NCBI GenBank assembly: GCA_008360955.1
Contig: LUCM01010374.1
Location: forward strand, 1-64,000
Source: Fasciolopsis buskii
Lineage: Eukaryota > Platyhelminthes > Trematoda > Plagiorchiida > Fasciolidae
Length of the DNA: 64,000 bases
Direction of reading: 5' to 3'
Below are positions 61,611-64,000 of this stretch, one piece after another (position 1 is the stretch's first letter; each line of letters opens with the position of its first letter). The notes below the pieces were generated by a model that saw only the letters and a program-made list of their open reading frames with translations, did no database searches and had not been told where the DNA came from. The position numbers were made by a program, and so were the translations under genes.

Positions 61611-62958
61611 AAACTTTGTCTCATGTCAACATACTTCACGTTCAAACATGAGTTGTACAAACAAACGGATGGTGTGGCCATGGGATCACCCATATCCCCC
61701 ATTGTAGCAAACCTTTTCCTGCACTCGGTTGAATCAAAAGCCCTAATGGATTTTGTCCACCCCCCACGCCTGTACGTGCGGTATGTCGACGATACATTTG
61801 CAATCATCAAGTCCACAAAAAAAGATAGCTTTCTTCAAGCTCTCAATAAGCAATGCAGATCCATTAAATTCACAATGGAATCGGAAGACGCCAGTAGAGT
61901 CATCAACTTCTTAGACTGTCGTCTGAAAGTTAATGACTCAAGAAAATTCAATATCGGCATCCATAGAAAATCCACACATTCGGATAAGTATTTGGACTTC
62001 AGTTCAGCTCATCCACAATGCGTGAAGCGGACTCTTATTTGCTCGCTAGCCAACAGAGTTCAAAAGCTATGCAGTGATGATACCGAACGCAACGAAGAAC
62101 TAAGACGTCTACACGACATCCTACAGGACAATCACTACCCACCACGCCTCATAAGAAAACAAATGAAAACTAGCGTGTCAACAAACATGACGAAGAAAGA
62201 AAAGAAGAAAACGGCCTCCGTCGGAATTCCGTACAGATCAGGTACTTCGGAAGCAATAAGAAAGGTCCTCAGTGACTTTGATATTCACACTTTCTTCCGG
62301 ATGGATAACACTTTAAAGCGCCACCTATCAAAAGTTAAAGATCAAGTCGGTGTGCAAGACCACGACAATTGCATCTACAAAATCAGTTGCAAGGAATGCC
62401 CGGCTGAATACATTGGACAAACCAGCAGACAACTGATGACGCGGATAACTGAACACAGAAGGAAAGAAAAGTGCAGACCTACAGATAAGGCGGCCTTATC
62501 AAAACTTGAGCGCGATTCAGCCATCGCTCTGCATGCCATAGCAGAAGGGCATAACATAGATTATGAAAACGCAAAAATACTTCAACGTGGATTCAGAACC
62601 TGCACTGAGCGTAAGGTTGCCGAGGCTCTGGCGATAAGCACCCACCCCACATGCATAAATCGGAACGACGGAGCAGAGATCTCGGAGATATGGACAGCCC
62701 TAACATCATTAAGAAACAAGCATACCAAAGGTCACCGCGCTAGTTGACCCCACCACCACGGTGACGCATGACGTGGAAGACAACTAATCACTCACCTGAC
62801 CCACATTTCAAAGCACACACATACACGAACACAACTAAACATCAGTTGGCATGTGAACGTTCCCTCAGTCATTTGATTGTAAAACTTGCCTTGAGAAAGA
62901 CTACCCACGGTAGTCGAAACGTTGGCGCATTACATCTACCAACAACGCTGTGTTGTGT
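61611..62958 (+). mobile_element. Penelope-like retroelement, tandem copy 2
   Basis: This copy repeats the preceding element at an offset of 1349 bases and is separated from it by one N. The same RT (YVDD) and GIY-YIG frame is open to 62747. I see only two coding differences: Cys to Tyr just before the QTDGVAMGSP motif (base 60308 against 61657) and Glu to Lys in the lysine-rich linker (about 60853 against 62202). Both copies start at the same internal base and end with the same tail. Penelope-like elements are often found in partial tandem arrays, so the arrangement may be natural. The lone N at the junction also allows an unmerged contig overlap. Sequence after 62958 is unrelated to the element. 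Confidence 0.9.
62889..62949 (+). ncRNA. Hammerhead-like fold at the 3' end of Penelope copy 2
   Basis: Same arrangement as in copy 1: stem GACTACC/GGTAGTC at about 62899-62915, then GAAAC and the GTTGG/CCAAC hairpin. No base difference from copy 1 was noticed in this stretch. Confidence 0.45.
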
Positions 62959-64000
62959 AGGCCATGTTCAAAGCCTTCGTCGTGCTTAGGCCACATTCAA
63001 AAAAGTTGCCTGTCAGTGGGAATCCACTGCTGTGCACCAGCGGTCCGTGGTCGCACGAATCAGACCGGATGGATGCAATATCATCATGCGATGAAGGTGA
63101 ACAAACCGCTGACAGCCTACCCGGTAACTTGACGGTTAAGGCGTTTGACTGAAAGTCCTACTAGGGATAACACAGGTGTACAATGTTTCCACGGTTTCTC
63201 AGTGACGAGTTAAGCGTTAGTATCTGATGTTGTGTTCCAATCACCCGCGGCCTATCTCTTGTCTGAGTGTGCGTTTCGTGCACGCGCAACTTCCGACACT
63301 TCCTCGGTGGACACCACAGCTTGGTCTCTGCGCACTGTCCGATTCCAAATACACGCGACTGACACCACGTCGGCATTATTCTCGTCTTCGCATCTCAGGA
63401 CAGCTGGTCGGGCACACAGAGGAGATCTCCATCCTATACATATGATGAGTAGTTTTGCACGTTATACCACTAGAGGATGATACTTGGAAAAATAGGTGAC
63501 TAGTGTACGAATCAGCTTCATCTTTGCTTTTGAAGTTGCTACCTTATGTCGAGTGTAATCGTACTTCTGCTTTTTAGTCCCGATGTGTGTCCTTCCACTT
63601 ATTCGGTAGCAGGCGGCAACCACTGTCCCACGGCTGGTTACCACCCCTGATCTTATGGGACCCATCTGAGTTTCAGAGCCATGGTTGCCGATTCTTACCC
63701 CCTCCCTGTATTGGATCCTAGAGGTTGTGGCTGGCATGCCCCGTCTACTACACTCATGCCTGAATCGTATCATGAAAAAGATGAACCACTGTTTCCTAAG
63801 AACCATCAGTCCATTTTTGCTCAAGTGTGATTATTAATTCACTTGACTGACAATTCCTGGAATTGCTGTAAATTGACAGATTCGGTATACTCCGTAAGTT
63901 CTAGATGAGGTTCAGATCGAGTGAACAAGATTCTCTTGTGCGGAGTCGCACACTGGAACAGATTTTTCTCGATACTGTCAATAAAATTACAGGACACTAT
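62959..64000. other. Flank downstream of the Penelope tandem
   Basis: No supported gene. GGTTAAGGCGTTTGACTGAA at about 63134-63153 resembles the D-arm and anticodon arm of a tRNA-Ser, but no B box follows, so it may be a SINE scrap. Confidence 0.45.

Noticed and set aside
60262..62958. A CRISPR-like or retron-like bacterial system suggested by RT beside a repeat
   Set aside because: The RT-GIY-YIG fusion, spliced neighbouring genes and LINE content show a eukaryotic Penelope-like element.

Overview
The window is a repeat-rich, intron-rich eukaryotic nuclear scaffold. The repeats are RTE-like and CR1-like LINEs, Gypsy-type LTR elements of the kind known from flukes, and a Penelope-like element with a GIY-YIG endonuclease. 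Together with one 46-bp intron in an otherwise kilobase-intron landscape, they point to a parasitic flatworm (Platyhelminthes), more likely a fluke than a tapeworm. That placement is inference; no species can be named.

Layout. (1) 2-1960, + strand: the last four coding exons of a divergent N-acetylglucosamine kinase (NAGK) paralogue whose 5' part lies outside the window. (2) 2-12.3 kb: a transposon-bearing spacer with RTE-like LINE pieces. One LINE is split by an antisense, internally deleted Gypsy-type element (about 6.9-8.5 kb). (3) 12618-28810, - strand: a complete nine-exon NAGK gene, reconstructed exon by exon with consistent splice phases, encoding 349 residues. The two NAGK genes are convergent, and all three intron phases that can be compared between them agree. 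NAGK introns carry LINE fragments, a Penelope 3' relic, TA repeats and an assembly gap. (4) 28.8-38 kb: little that I can name apart from a tRNA-derived SINE at 36.17 kb. A second, diverged copy of the same SINE lies at about 1.4 kb. (5) 38-47 kb: a transposon graveyard. It holds a CR1-like LINE and a gag/protease remnant on the - strand, and a Gypsy pol on the + strand whose integrase C-terminus is still open. (6) 47-60 kb: mostly unrecognised sequence, plus a - strand gene fragment for a Ras-superfamily GTPase (exons at 58061-59135) that most resembles the RGK (Rad/Gem/Rem) type, and possible further exons near 53 kb. (7) 60.26-62.96 kb: two almost identical tandem copies of a 5'-truncated Penelope-like element, each ending in a hammerhead-like fold.

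NAGK salvages GlcNAc into GlcNAc-6-phosphate for the hexosamine pathway, so the locus records duplication of a sugar-salvage gene. Nothing else here forms a pathway or operon. Two artefacts matter to a reader: identical 883-bp blocks flank the 703-N gap at 25698-26400, and the tandem Penelope copies meet at a single N (61610). Both may be unmerged contig ends. I found no convincing novel multi-gene system. The best leads are the convergent NAGK pair, the atypical GTPase and the hammerhead-like Penelope termini.
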